Shown here one piece after another: positions 15,272-23,826 of a stretch of 64,000 bases of DNA (position 1 is the stretch's first letter; the number at the start of each line of letters is the position of its first letter). The stretch covers positions 62,001 to 126,000 of the forward strand of contig CAKSQK010000003.1 in the NCBI GenBank assembly GCA_934486785.1, written 5' to 3'. Origin of the DNA: an uncultured Niabella sp. GTDB taxonomy: Bacteria > Bacteroidota > Bacteroidia > Chitinophagales > Chitinophagaceae. The notes below the pieces were generated by a model. That model had not been told where the DNA came from. It did not search any database and was given only the letters and a program-made list of their open reading frames with translations. The translations under genes and the position numbers were made by a program.

Positions 15272-15931
15272 CTATTGTTTTATTGATTGAATTGTTTGCA
15301 ATACATGTTTGGTCATGTCTTCCAGTGTAAGATAATCTTTGTTTTCCATTAATTGTTTGCTGATGAGCCTGCTGCCCATGCCCACGGCACAAACGCCTGC
15401 TTTAAACCAGGCTTCAATACTTTCTTTGTTGGTATCTACGCCGCCGGTTGGCATAAAATATAATTTAGGAAAAACGGGTTTGATGTTGCTTAAATATTTC
15501 GGGCCAAGCACATCTCCGGGAAAGAGTTTGATAAACCTGATGCCGGCGTTTTCTGCAGCAGTAATTTCCGAAGGCGTCATGCAGCCTGGTGCATAAAAAA
15601 TATCGTTTGCCACAGCGTATTCGGCAATTTCTGGAACATATCCGGGGCTTACGAAAAAATCAGCGCCTGCCTGCAGGTAAAGGTTCATGTCTTGCTGATT
15701 CTTTACCGTGCCAATGCCAATGAGCAGGCCCGGCATTTCGGCGTTGCGCACTTCAACCAGCTTTTTAAAATTGCTTCTTGCGGCTTCGCCGCGATTGGTG
15801 TACTCAATGGCTTTAATGCCTGCCCTGTACACGGCCCGTAATATTTCTACGCTCACGGTCTCGTCAGCGTGATAATACAACGGCAGTATGCCCTGTGCAA
15901 TAATGGTATCAATTACTTTTTGCGTGTTCAT
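15272..15931 (-). CDS. eda: KDPG/KHG aldolase
   Basis: 219-residue class I aldolase (alpha/beta barrel). The Schiff-base lysine is in IRFIKLFPGDVLGPKY near residue 133, and the catalytic Glu is in AIEYTNRGEAA, where the E of the usual (E/T)-x-T motif stands at residue 38. FVSPGYVPE and FMPTGGVD bind the phosphate. It splits 2-keto-3-deoxy-6-phosphogluconate into pyruvate and glyceraldehyde-3-phosphate, the final step of this pathway, using the product of KdgK encoded just upstream. It lies 93 nt after kdgK and 3 nt before exuT. Confidence 0.95.
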   Translation of the reverse strand: MNTQKVIDTIIAQGILPLYYHADETVSVEILRAVYRAGIKAIEYTNRGEAARSNFKKLVEVRNAEMPGLLIGIGTVKNQQDMNLYLQAGADFFVSPGYVPEIAEYAVANDIFYAPGCMTPSEITAAENAGIRFIKLFPGDVLGPKYLSNIKPVFPKLYFMPTGGVDTNKESIEAWFKAGVCAVGMGSRLISKQLMENKDYLTLEDMTKHVLQTIQSIKQ

Positions 15932-16024
15932 GTGTTGTGTTAAACCTTCCGGCTTAGCCCAAAGGATGTAAGTTTATTTTTTAAAATTTGAAATGAGAAG
16001 ACCGTTTCTTTGTCCCGGTATGAT

Positions 16025-17050
16025 TTATCGCTGCACCCTGCCGCTTGCATCGCCTTTAACCAATGCATTTACTTCGCTTAATGTGGCATGGTTCAAATCG
16101 CCGGGAATGGTGTGTTTGAGCGCGGAAGCTGCCACGCCAAACTCAGCAGCATCAGCCATGCCCATGCCGGTAACCAGCCCGTAAATAAGGCCGCTTGCAA
16201 AACTGTCGCCACTACCCACACGGTCTACAATGCGCACATCATATTTTCTTGTATGATAAAATTCATTGCCATCGCTTACCAACGCGCTCCAGCCGTTATC
16301 GCTGGCGCTGTAACTTTCGCGCAGCGATGAAGCCACATATTGAAACCCGAATTTTTCCTTCATCTGGCGGATCACATCTTTGTAACCTTCCAGGTTCAGC
16401 TCACCTTTGGTAATATCGGTATCAGCCGCTTTAAAGCCCAGCGTGGTTTCAGCGTCTTCTTCGTTGCCAATGCATACGTCCACATGCTTACACAGCTCGC
16501 TCATTACCTCGCGTGCTTTTTCTTTGCTCCATAATTTTTTGCGGTAGTTCAGGTCAATGCTGGTGGTAATGCCTTTGGCTTTGGCAGCTTTCAGCGCGGC
16601 TTCGGTTAAGGCTGCCGCCTTATCACTTAGCGCGGGCGTAATGCCAGTGGTATGAAACCAGTGTGCTCCTTCAAAAATTTTATCAAAATCAAACTCGCCG
16701 GCGTCAACGTCAGCAATGGCAGCGCCTGCGCGGTCGTAAATCACCTGCGAAGCGCGCATGCTGGCGCCGGTTTCTAAAAAATAAATACCCAGCCTGCTGC
16801 CGCCCCTGGCAACAAACTGCGTATCCACTCCATACCGGCGCAAGTGGTTGATGGCTGACTGGCCAATGGCATTGTCTGGTACTTTTGATACAAACACGCC
16901 CTGCAAGCCGTAATTAGAAAGGGCTACCGCCACGTTGGCTTCGCCGCCGCCATAAGTTACCTCAAGCGTATCTGCCTGAACAAATCTTTGAAAACCGGGT
17001 GTTGATAAACGCAACATGATCTCACCCAGCGTTACTATTTTTTTTGACAT
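16025..17050 (-). CDS. kdgK: 2-dehydro-3-deoxygluconokinase
   Basis: 341-residue PfkB/ribokinase-family sugar kinase. The N-terminus has LGEIMLRLSTPGFQRFVQ and YGGGEANVAVALSNYGL, the family substrate-binding signature; the C-terminal PfkB signature DRVGSGDSFASGLIYG contains the GxGD catalytic Asp. It phosphorylates KDG to KDPG with ATP in the cytoplasm. Both branches of the pathway here, through UxaA (altronate) and through KduD, deliver KDG to it. The 61-nt gap to kduI holds a low-complexity run. Confidence 0.95.
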   Translation of the reverse strand: MSKKIVTLGEIMLRLSTPGFQRFVQADTLEVTYGGGEANVAVALSNYGLQGVFVSKVPDNAIGQSAINHLRRYGVDTQFVARGGSRLGIYFLETGASMRASQVIYDRAGAAIADVDAGEFDFDKIFEGAHWFHTTGITPALSDKAAALTEAALKAAKAKGITTSIDLNYRKKLWSKEKAREVMSELCKHVDVCIGNEEDAETTLGFKAADTDITKGELNLEGYKDVIRQMKEKFGFQYVASSLRESYSASDNGWSALVSDGNEFYHTRKYDVRIVDRVGSGDSFASGLIYGLVTGMGMADAAEFGVAASALKHTIPGDLNHATLSEVNALVKGDASGRVQR

Positions 17051-17052
17051 AA

Positions 17053-17090
17053 GATAATGTGATAATGTGAAAATGTGGAAATGTGGAAGT
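17053..17090. repeat. Short low-complexity tandem run
   Basis: About four degenerate copies of an 8-9 nt GATAATGTG / AAATGTGGA unit in the kduI-kdgK gap. It does not form a hairpin. Confidence 0.5.
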
Positions 17091-17111
17091 TGATAATTTG
17101 TAATTTGAAAT

Positions 17112-17942
17112 TTACTTCAGCGTGGTTACGGGTGTGGGGTCCATGTCGGTGAACTGTTTGTTCTCTCCAGCCATTCCCCAGATAAATCCATAATTGGAAG
17201 TGCCGCAGCCATAGTGCCCGCTCCAGGGCGGAGAGATCACGGCTTCGTAATTTTTCATAATGATATGCCGTGTTTGGTGCGGTTCGCCCATCATGTGAAA
17301 CATTCTTTGATCTTCGGGAAGGTCAAAATAAAAATATACTTCCATCCTTCGGGTATGGGTATGCGGCGGAACGGAGTTCCATACGCTTCCGGTTTCAAGA
17401 ACCGTTAAGCCCATTACAAGCTGGCAGCTTTGAATGCCATCATCATGAATGTATTTGTAAATGGTTCTTTTGTTTGATGTTTCAATGGAGCCCAGCTCCA
17501 CTGGCGCTGCCTGCTCTTTGGTATATTTTGTAGTGGGATATTCTTTATGCGCCGGTGCAGAAAGAATGTAAAATACTGCAGGTTCTTTTTTGTCGCTGCT
17601 GGCAAAGTCAACATGTTTGCTGCCGCGGCCAATATACAGGCACTCCAGTTTGTTTAACGGGTATTTATTGCCATCAACGGTTATGGTGCCATTGCCACCC
17701 ACGTTGATCACTCCCATTTCCCTTCTTTGTAAAAAGAAGTCGGCTTTCAGCTCCTCTTCATTTTCGAGTACAACTGTTTTGCCCAGGGGTTTTACACCGC
17801 CAACGATCACCCGGTCGTAATGGCTGTACACCAATGTCAGCTTGTTTTCTTTCATTAAGTCCTCAATCAAAAAGTTGGCACGAAGCTGTTCCGTGTTCAT
17901 TGTTTTGGTCTCAGCAGGACTGTTGCAAAAACGTATTTCCAT
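17112..17942 (-). CDS. kduI: 5-dehydro-4-deoxy-D-glucuronate isomerase
   Basis: 276-residue bicupin of the KduI family at the usual length (about 278). The metal-binding cupin motif is SVPPHTHTRRMEVYFYFDLP near residue 195-214, with a later His in MMGEPHQTRHII, and the C-terminus has SPPWSGHYGCGTSNYGFIWG. It converts 5-keto-4-deoxyuronate, produced from unsaturated galacturonate, to 2,5-diketo-3-deoxygluconate. The start at ATG 17942 adds MEIRFCNSPAETKTMNTEQL; a second ATG 14 codons later is possible. It follows kduD by 45 nt. Confidence 0.95.
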   Translation of the reverse strand: MEIRFCNSPAETKTMNTEQLRANFLIEDLMKENKLTLVYSHYDRVIVGGVKPLGKTVVLENEEELKADFFLQRREMGVINVGGNGTITVDGNKYPLNKLECLYIGRGSKHVDFASSDKKEPAVFYILSAPAHKEYPTTKYTKEQAAPVELGSIETSNKRTIYKYIHDDGIQSCQLVMGLTVLETGSVWNSVPPHTHTRRMEVYFYFDLPEDQRMFHMMGEPHQTRHIIMKNYEAVISPPWSGHYGCGTSNYGFIWGMAGENKQFTDMDPTPVTTLK

Positions 17943-17987
17943 GATTTTATGAATTAATAATTAATAATGAATAAATAATTGTAATCA

Positions 17988-18752
17988 TCATCTTCCCATC
18001 CAACCGCCGTCTACAACAAGTATTTCACCATTTACGTAATCAGCGGCTTTAGATGCCAGGAAAACCGCAGGCCCTGCAAAATCATCGGGTATGCCCCACC
18101 GGCCGGCAGGTATGCGGCTGAGAATGGACGCGCTGCGTTCGGCATCATCGCGAAGCGCCTGCGTATTGTCTGTAGCAATGTAGCCGGGCGCAATGCCGTT
18201 TACATTCACACCTTTTGATGCCCATTCGTTGCTCATGCCTTTGATCACACTTGCCAGCGCCGCCTTGCTTGCAGCATAGCCCGGCACATTGATGCCGCCC
18301 TGAAATGTAAGCAATGAGCAGGTGAAAATGATTTTACCACCACCGTTGGAAAGCATGTGTTTGCCAAATTCGCGAGCAAGTATAAAAGGCGCGTTCAAGT
18401 TGATGTCAATTACATTGTCCCACCACTCATCAGGGTGTTCGGCAACAGGCTTGCGCATGATGGTTCCGGCATTGTTCACCAAAATATCAATCTTTTGATG
18501 ATCTTTCAACACATCTTCTATAAAGCGGTAAACAGAAGCCCGGTCTGCCGCATCCAGCGTATAAAAGCTAAATTTTCTGCCGGCGGCTGTTACGGCTTTC
18601 TCTATATCAGAGTTTTTAGCAATGCTGCGCGAAGCTACAATGATGTTGGCGCCGGCCTCTGCCAGCCCTTTGGCCATGCCCATTCCTATACCTTTGTTGC
18701 CGCCGGTTACAACAGCCGTTTTGCCCGAAAGATCAAATAAGGATTGTGTCAT
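17988..18752 (-). CDS. kduD: 2-dehydro-3-deoxy-D-gluconate 5-dehydrogenase
   Basis: 254-residue classical SDR. NAD-binding motif TGGNKGIGMGMAKGL near residue 16, NNAGTI near 93, catalytic YAASKAAL (Tyr and Lys) near 160 and PGYIATDNTQ after it. Placed between kduI and uxaC it should reduce 2,5-diketo-3-deoxygluconate to KDG. Because no uxaB is present in this operon, a side role in reducing tagaturonate or fructuronate is conceivable but unproven. It ends 45 nt before kduI and starts 11 nt after uxaC. Confidence 0.9.
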   Translation of the reverse strand: MTQSLFDLSGKTAVVTGGNKGIGMGMAKGLAEAGANIIVASRSIAKNSDIEKAVTAAGRKFSFYTLDAADRASVYRFIEDVLKDHQKIDILVNNAGTIMRKPVAEHPDEWWDNVIDINLNAPFILAREFGKHMLSNGGGKIIFTCSLLTFQGGINVPGYAASKAALASVIKGMSNEWASKGVNVNGIAPGYIATDNTQALRDDAERSASILSRIPAGRWGIPDDFAGPAVFLASKAADYVNGEILVVDGGWMGR

Positions 18753-18763
18753 AATAAAGTGAT

Positions 18764-20173
18764 TTATTTTAATCCAAACCCGAAATAATTATTGGCATTA
18801 TTAAAGCAGATATCCTGCACGATCTTGCCCACCCATTCTATGTCGTTGGGCAGCTCGCCGTTTTCTATATCGTTGCCAAAGAGGTTGCATAAAATCCTTC
18901 TGAAATACTCGTGGCGGGGAAATGATAAAAAGCTTCTTGAGTCCGTAAGCATGCCAATAAACCTGCTCAGCAGGCCCATGTTCGACAATGTGTTGATCTG
19001 TTTGGTCATGCCGTCTTTTTGATCAAGGAACCACCAGCCGCTGCCCCACTGTATTTTCCCGGCAACGGTTCCATCATTAAAATTGCCGGTCATAGTGGCA
19101 AAAAGCTCATTGTCTGCCGGGTTTAAATTGTATAAGATGGTTTTAGTTAGCTGGTTGTTGATGTCGAGGCGATCGAGGAATTTTGATAAAGACCTGCCCT
19201 GTGAAAAATCGCCGATAGAATCTACGCCAACATCCGCGCCCAGCGTTTTTAATAAACGTGAATTATTGTTACGAATGGCGCCCAGGTGAAACTGTTGCAC
19301 CCAGCCTTTTTCATGATCCCATTGCGCAAAAACGACCAGCATGGCCGAGCGGAATTTATTTTGTTCTGAAGCGCTTAGTTCGTTACCGGAATATATTTTA
19401 TCAAAAATGCCACTCAACTCCGCATCTGTATAATCATCTGCATAAATTTCCTCAAGCCCGTGATCGGAAACAGTGCAGCCCATTGATGCAAAAAAGTCAT
19501 GGCGGTTTTTAAGTGCGTCAAGGTAGTTGCTAAAATTGGCAATGCTTGTGTTTGACGCGGCTTCTATTTTTTGAACATAGCTGATGAAAGTTTGCGCGTT
19601 GCTCACGTTCATGGCATTGTCAGGCCGCCAGGCGGGTAAAATGGGTATTTCAAACCCATCGTCTTTTATTTTTTGATGGTGCTCCAGGGTATCTGCGGGG
19701 TCATCGGTAGTGCAAACCATTTTCACATTCATCTTACGCAGCAGGTTGCGCACACTGTATTCGGGCGTTTGCAGTTTGGCAGAACATGATTCATAAATAG
19801 TGGCCGCGGTATCTTTATTCAACATCTGGTGCACGTCAAAATAGCGCTGTAGCTCCAGGTGTGTCCAGTGGTACAGCGGGTTGCGCAATGTGTAAGGAAC
19901 CGTTTCGGCCCATTTTTGAAATTTATCGTAATCGCTTTGATTGCCGGTGCAATAACTTTCGTTTATACCGTTGGCGCGCATGGCCCGCCATTTATAATGA
20001 TCGCCGTACAGCCATATTTGCGTGATGTTATCAAACTGTTTGTCTGCCGCTATCTGGTCGGGCGGCAAGTGGCAGTGATAGTCAATTACGGGCATTTGTT
20101 TTGCATAATCATGATAGAGCCTTTCCGCTGTTTTGGTTTCCAATAAAAAGTTTTCGTCTAAAAAATTTTTCAT
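18764..20173 (-). CDS. uxaC: Glucuronate/galacturonate isomerase
   Basis: 469 residues, the standard length of UxaC. An amidohydrolase-like barrel with VIDYHCHLPPDQIA near residue 31 (HxH metal site), WRAMRANGI, and VCTTDDPADTLEHH near 170. It interconverts galacturonate with tagaturonate and glucuronate with fructuronate. The next canonical enzyme, UxaB/UxuB, is missing from the operon, whereas UxaA, which acts after it, lies directly upstream. Start ATG 20173 (MKNFLDENFLLETKTAERLY) matches the family N-terminus. Confidence 0.96.
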   Translation of the reverse strand: MKNFLDENFLLETKTAERLYHDYAKQMPVIDYHCHLPPDQIAADKQFDNITQIWLYGDHYKWRAMRANGINESYCTGNQSDYDKFQKWAETVPYTLRNPLYHWTHLELQRYFDVHQMLNKDTAATIYESCSAKLQTPEYSVRNLLRKMNVKMVCTTDDPADTLEHHQKIKDDGFEIPILPAWRPDNAMNVSNAQTFISYVQKIEAASNTSIANFSNYLDALKNRHDFFASMGCTVSDHGLEEIYADDYTDAELSGIFDKIYSGNELSASEQNKFRSAMLVVFAQWDHEKGWVQQFHLGAIRNNNSRLLKTLGADVGVDSIGDFSQGRSLSKFLDRLDINNQLTKTILYNLNPADNELFATMTGNFNDGTVAGKIQWGSGWWFLDQKDGMTKQINTLSNMGLLSRFIGMLTDSRSFLSFPRHEYFRRILCNLFGNDIENGELPNDIEWVGKIVQDICFNNANNYFGFGLK

Positions 20174-20215
20174 AAATCCTGAACTATGATTTTATATATT
20201 GATAATCTTTTTTTC

Positions 20216-21868
20216 TTACAGGCTTACGCCACGTTTCCACGGAATGAAATCATCCTGGTTCAGCAGCACTGCTTTGGGAATCACTTCGCCGCTTGCGGCT
20301 TTAATACAGTATTCTAAAATTTCCTCGCCCATTTCCTCAATTGTTTTTTCTCCTTCAATTACAGGGCCTGTGTTAATGTCAATAATATCGCTCATTCTTG
20401 CAGCCAGCGCATTATTGGTGGCCACTTTAATGGTAGGGCAAACCGGGTTGCCGGTTGGCGTGCCCAGGCCTGTTGTAAACAATATCAGCGTAGCGCCCGC
20501 CGCGGCTTTACCGGTTGTTGCTTCCACATCATTGCCGGGTGTGCACACCAGGTTTAATCCCGACCTGGTAGCTTTTTCAGTATAATCGAGCACATCTGTT
20601 ACCGGCGATGTGCCGCCTTTTTTTGCAGCGCCGGTGCTTTTGATCGCGTCGGTAATCAAGCCATCCTTAATGTTTCCCGGCGAGGGGTTCATATAAAAAC
20701 CAGAGCCCACGCTTTCGGCCTGCGCATTGTAAGTGGTCATTAAATGAATAAACTTTTTAGCGGCCGCTTCATCCTGCGTGCGGTCAATCAATTGTTGTTC
20801 GGCGCCACACAGTTCGGGAAATTCTGCCAGGAGAATTTTTGCACCCAGCGCCGCCAGCAAGTCGCTGGTATAGCCCACCGCGGGGTTGGCGCTAATGCCG
20901 CTGAAGCCATCGCTGCCGCCGCATTTCACACCAACTGTTAAGGCGCTGAGCGGCGCGGGTTTGCGTTCTGTTTTATTGGCTTCAACCAGGCATTCAAAAG
21001 TTTTTTTTATGGCTTCGCCGATGAGGTGTTCTTCGCTTTTTGACTGCTGTTGCTCAAATACCAGCACCGGTTTATCAAACCCGGGGTTTCTTTCCCTGAT
21101 GTAGTCCAGCAGCGATCTTGTTTGCAAATGCTGGCATCCCAGGCTTAAAACAGTAATGCCGGCCACGTTGGGATGATCGGCGTAAGCAGACAGCAGTCTT
21201 CCTAATGTTTCGGCATCCTGCCTGGTGCCGCCACAGCCACCATTATGGTTGAGAAATTTAATGCCGTCAATATTTTTAAAAAGCCTGTTGGTTGGCCGCG
21301 CTTCATTAGATGCAGCAGCAATACTCACATTTAGCGTGGAAATATCTTCGCCATTTTTCCAGGCTTCTACCAGTTGCCGGGCGTAATCTTTATACTTATC
21401 TGTAACCGCATATCCCAGGTTGTGATGTAATGCTTCGCGAATAACATCGAGGTTACGGTTCTCACAAAAAACAGTGGGCATAAACAACCAGTAATTGGCA
21501 GTGCCCACGCTGCTATCACTCCGGTGATAGCCATTGAAAGTTCTGTTCTTATATTTTGTTACATCTGGCGGCTGCCACTTGTACTGATACGGCCTGTACT
21601 CAAAAGGGGCGGCGGCATGCCTGGTATTTTCAACAGACATTAAGCCACCCTTTGCTACAAAAAACTGTGTTTTACCCACGAGCACGCCATACATGATCAC
21701 TTCGTCCCCGTGCTGCATATCGTGTGTAAAAAATTTATGTTTGGCAGGAATGTCGTCCTGCAATTCAAACACATCATTGCCATATGTAACGCGCTGGCCC
21801 TTGCTTAAATCTTTAAGGGCAACGATCACATTGTCTTTCGGATGTATTTTTAAAACCAGTTCAGGCAT
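20216..21868 (-). CDS. uxaA: Altronate dehydratase
   Basis: 550 residues containing both modules of UxaA: an N-terminal SAF domain (about residues 1-95, with ALKDLSKGQRVTYG) and the C-terminal catalytic domain with HNGGCGGTRQD, SLGCQHLQ, KCGGSDGFSGI and the terminal GTPTGNPVCPTIKVATN. It dehydrates altronate to KDG and needs a divalent metal. It is somewhat longer than the E. coli enzyme (495), mainly through the linker around residues 85-135. It is 24 nt behind the GH105 gene. Confidence 0.95.
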   Translation of the reverse strand: MPELVLKIHPKDNVIVALKDLSKGQRVTYGNDVFELQDDIPAKHKFFTHDMQHGDEVIMYGVLVGKTQFFVAKGGLMSVENTRHAAAPFEYRPYQYKWQPPDVTKYKNRTFNGYHRSDSSVGTANYWLFMPTVFCENRNLDVIREALHHNLGYAVTDKYKDYARQLVEAWKNGEDISTLNVSIAAASNEARPTNRLFKNIDGIKFLNHNGGCGGTRQDAETLGRLLSAYADHPNVAGITVLSLGCQHLQTRSLLDYIRERNPGFDKPVLVFEQQQSKSEEHLIGEAIKKTFECLVEANKTERKPAPLSALTVGVKCGGSDGFSGISANPAVGYTSDLLAALGAKILLAEFPELCGAEQQLIDRTQDEAAAKKFIHLMTTYNAQAESVGSGFYMNPSPGNIKDGLITDAIKSTGAAKKGGTSPVTDVLDYTEKATRSGLNLVCTPGNDVEATTGKAAAGATLILFTTGLGTPTGNPVCPTIKVATNNALAARMSDIIDINTGPVIEGEKTIEEMGEEILEYCIKAASGEVIPKAVLLNQDDFIPWKRGVSL

Positions 21869-21892
21869 CAGAATTATTTTGACAGCAGCATG

Positions 21893-23809
21893 TTATTTCT
21901 TTGTAACAGCATGCTGTAATATATACCTCACAAAATCTTTTCCTGCTTTATAATTTTCGTATTCAGGCGGCAGTTTTCTGCCATCAATATATTCATTGTA
22001 AATCCATGGGTCGCCCAGGGCCAGAACGGTTCCTTTGCCGTATTTGGCCGCAGCCATCAGGTCCAGTCCGTTTTTTTGCAAAATAGATGCAGCGGGTGGT
22101 GCAAGCGCCAGGGAGCTGACTTCTTTCAAAAAAACATTTTTTGCAGTTTTGAAAACAGTATTGCGCGGCATTATCTTTACTTCACCTTCCACGTAATTGT
22201 CTTTCTTTACCATTAAGTGGTTATCGCTGTTAAAAGTGATGCCAAACTTTTTGGACAGGATGTTGAACTTTTCAAGTTCAGCGTTTCCATAATCATTGGT
22301 GAGCATTACCAGAACACCGCCGCGCTTAACCCAATTAGCTATAACATCAGCGTAGCTTTCTGTCATATAATTGGGGGTAGCAGTTTCTTTCTCTGTGTCA
22401 GGGTCTGCAATTATGTATACTGATGCATTTTTTAAATTAGAAGCGGTTGGGGCCTGTTTTAAAGTGGAGATTTCTGCGCCAAACTGCTGAAACATGCTGC
22501 CCAGAAAATGATAGCCGCCATTACTCCTGTCGTGCCAGTTATAATGCCAGTTTATTTTTTGTCCTGTGGGGCCGTCTTTCCATTCATTGTTAAAAAATTG
22601 ATCGAGCACTACACGGCGGCCTTTGCCCACATTCACATCTGGAAACATTTCAATTTCAACGGCGGCCTTAATAAAAGCGCCCATTCCTTTGGGATCGTTC
22701 TGCACTACTTTTTCACTCATGTAATATTCAAAACTGCCATCGCGGTAAGGCTTGCCGCCCAATCCTGATACAGAAACTGTTCCTTCTAAGTTGGTAAAGC
22801 CGTTGCTATTAGTTGTGAGTTGATTTTTTACCAATCCTTCAAATGCCCGGTGCGCGTTAGCGCGGTATTTGGCAGGTAAATAACCCATTCTTACACCTTT
22901 AGCCAGTGTGTATGAAAGCATTGCCGTGGCTGATGATTCAATATAATTAGGTGCTCGGTTGGGGAGATTTACAATGTCGTACCAGCCGCCGGTTTTGCTA
23001 TCCTGTACTTTCACAACTGCATCAGCAAAGCGATTCAAGATGCCAATGATTTGTTTTTTGCCGGGATGTTCTTGTGGAAAATAATCCAGCGCGTCAACCA
23101 TGGCCATGCCAAACCAGCCCAAAGCCCTTCCCCAGAAATGTGGTGAAAGGCCGGTAGTTTTATTAGCCCATTGTTGTTCACGACTTTCATCGTAACCATG
23201 ATAAAGCAAACCTGTTTTTTTATCGCGGGCATGTTTTTCCATTAAAACAAACTGTCTTGTTATATCATTAAAAATCGTGTCTTCGCCAAACACCTGGGCA
23301 TACTCGGCGTAAAAGGGTTGCCCCATATACAGGCCGTCTAACCACATTTGATAAGGATAAATTTTTTTATGCCAGAAGCCTCCTTCTTTTGTGCGGGGGT
23401 GCGTTCGCAGTTGTTCCCGTAAAAGCTGAACAGCGTTTTTATATTTTTCCCTGCCGGTAACGCGGTAAAGTGTCAGTAACAATTTTCCGTTATTGATGTG
23501 GTCAATATTATAATGTTCCCGGTTGTAATCATAAATTGATTTGCCGTCGGCAGATACGTAATAGTCCATTTGTTTTTGAATATACCTGAACCATTTGGGA
23601 TCGCCGGTAGTGAGCCAGATGCCTTCCATTCCTTTCAGGATCACTCCCTGGTCATAGCTCCAGCGGGCACGGTTGCCGGGTATTACTGAAAAAGAATCAG
23701 GCCACATGTGAATAGCTGTATTGGCCAACTGCTGCGAGTATGGCAATTGTTGCTGTGCCCCGGCGGTTGAACAAATGAACAACAAAAAATAAAATACCAG
23801 CTTCTTCAT
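21893..23809 (-). CDS. Exported unsaturated rhamnogalacturonyl hydrolase (GH105) with C-terminal DUF4350-like domain
   Basis: 638 residues. Signal peptide MKKLVFYFLLFICSTAGAQQ. The alpha/alpha-barrel of GH88/GH105 spans about 25-390 and includes KKIYPYQMWLDGLYMGQPFY, with the catalytic Asp, and HFWGRALGWFGMAMVDALDYF. It would hydrolyse unsaturated galacturonyl groups from oligosaccharides made by pectin or rhamnogalacturonan lyases, giving 5-keto-4-deoxyuronate for KduI. Residues about 435-638 form a Rossmann-like domain (SVYIIADPDTE, WVKRGGVLVMLTNDYGN, GTVLALGDPWIYNEY), resembling DUF4350/GATase-like modules found in Bacteroidota GH105 proteins; its role is unknown. Likely periplasmic. Confidence 0.92.
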   Translation of the reverse strand: MKKLVFYFLLFICSTAGAQQQLPYSQQLANTAIHMWPDSFSVIPGNRARWSYDQGVILKGMEGIWLTTGDPKWFRYIQKQMDYYVSADGKSIYDYNREHYNIDHINNGKLLLTLYRVTGREKYKNAVQLLREQLRTHPRTKEGGFWHKKIYPYQMWLDGLYMGQPFYAEYAQVFGEDTIFNDITRQFVLMEKHARDKKTGLLYHGYDESREQQWANKTTGLSPHFWGRALGWFGMAMVDALDYFPQEHPGKKQIIGILNRFADAVVKVQDSKTGGWYDIVNLPNRAPNYIESSATAMLSYTLAKGVRMGYLPAKYRANAHRAFEGLVKNQLTTNSNGFTNLEGTVSVSGLGGKPYRDGSFEYYMSEKVVQNDPKGMGAFIKAAVEIEMFPDVNVGKGRRVVLDQFFNNEWKDGPTGQKINWHYNWHDRSNGGYHFLGSMFQQFGAEISTLKQAPTASNLKNASVYIIADPDTEKETATPNYMTESYADVIANWVKRGGVLVMLTNDYGNAELEKFNILSKKFGITFNSDNHLMVKKDNYVEGEVKIMPRNTVFKTAKNVFLKEVSSLALAPPAASILQKNGLDLMAAAKYGKGTVLALGDPWIYNEYIDGRKLPPEYENYKAGKDFVRYILQHAVTKK

Positions 23810-23826
23810 AAAATGACTTTTAAAAT

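Noticed and set aside
17053..17090. Tandem repeat as CRISPR or regulatory array
   Set aside because: The unit is too short (8-9 nt) and degenerate; it is low-complexity intergenic DNA.
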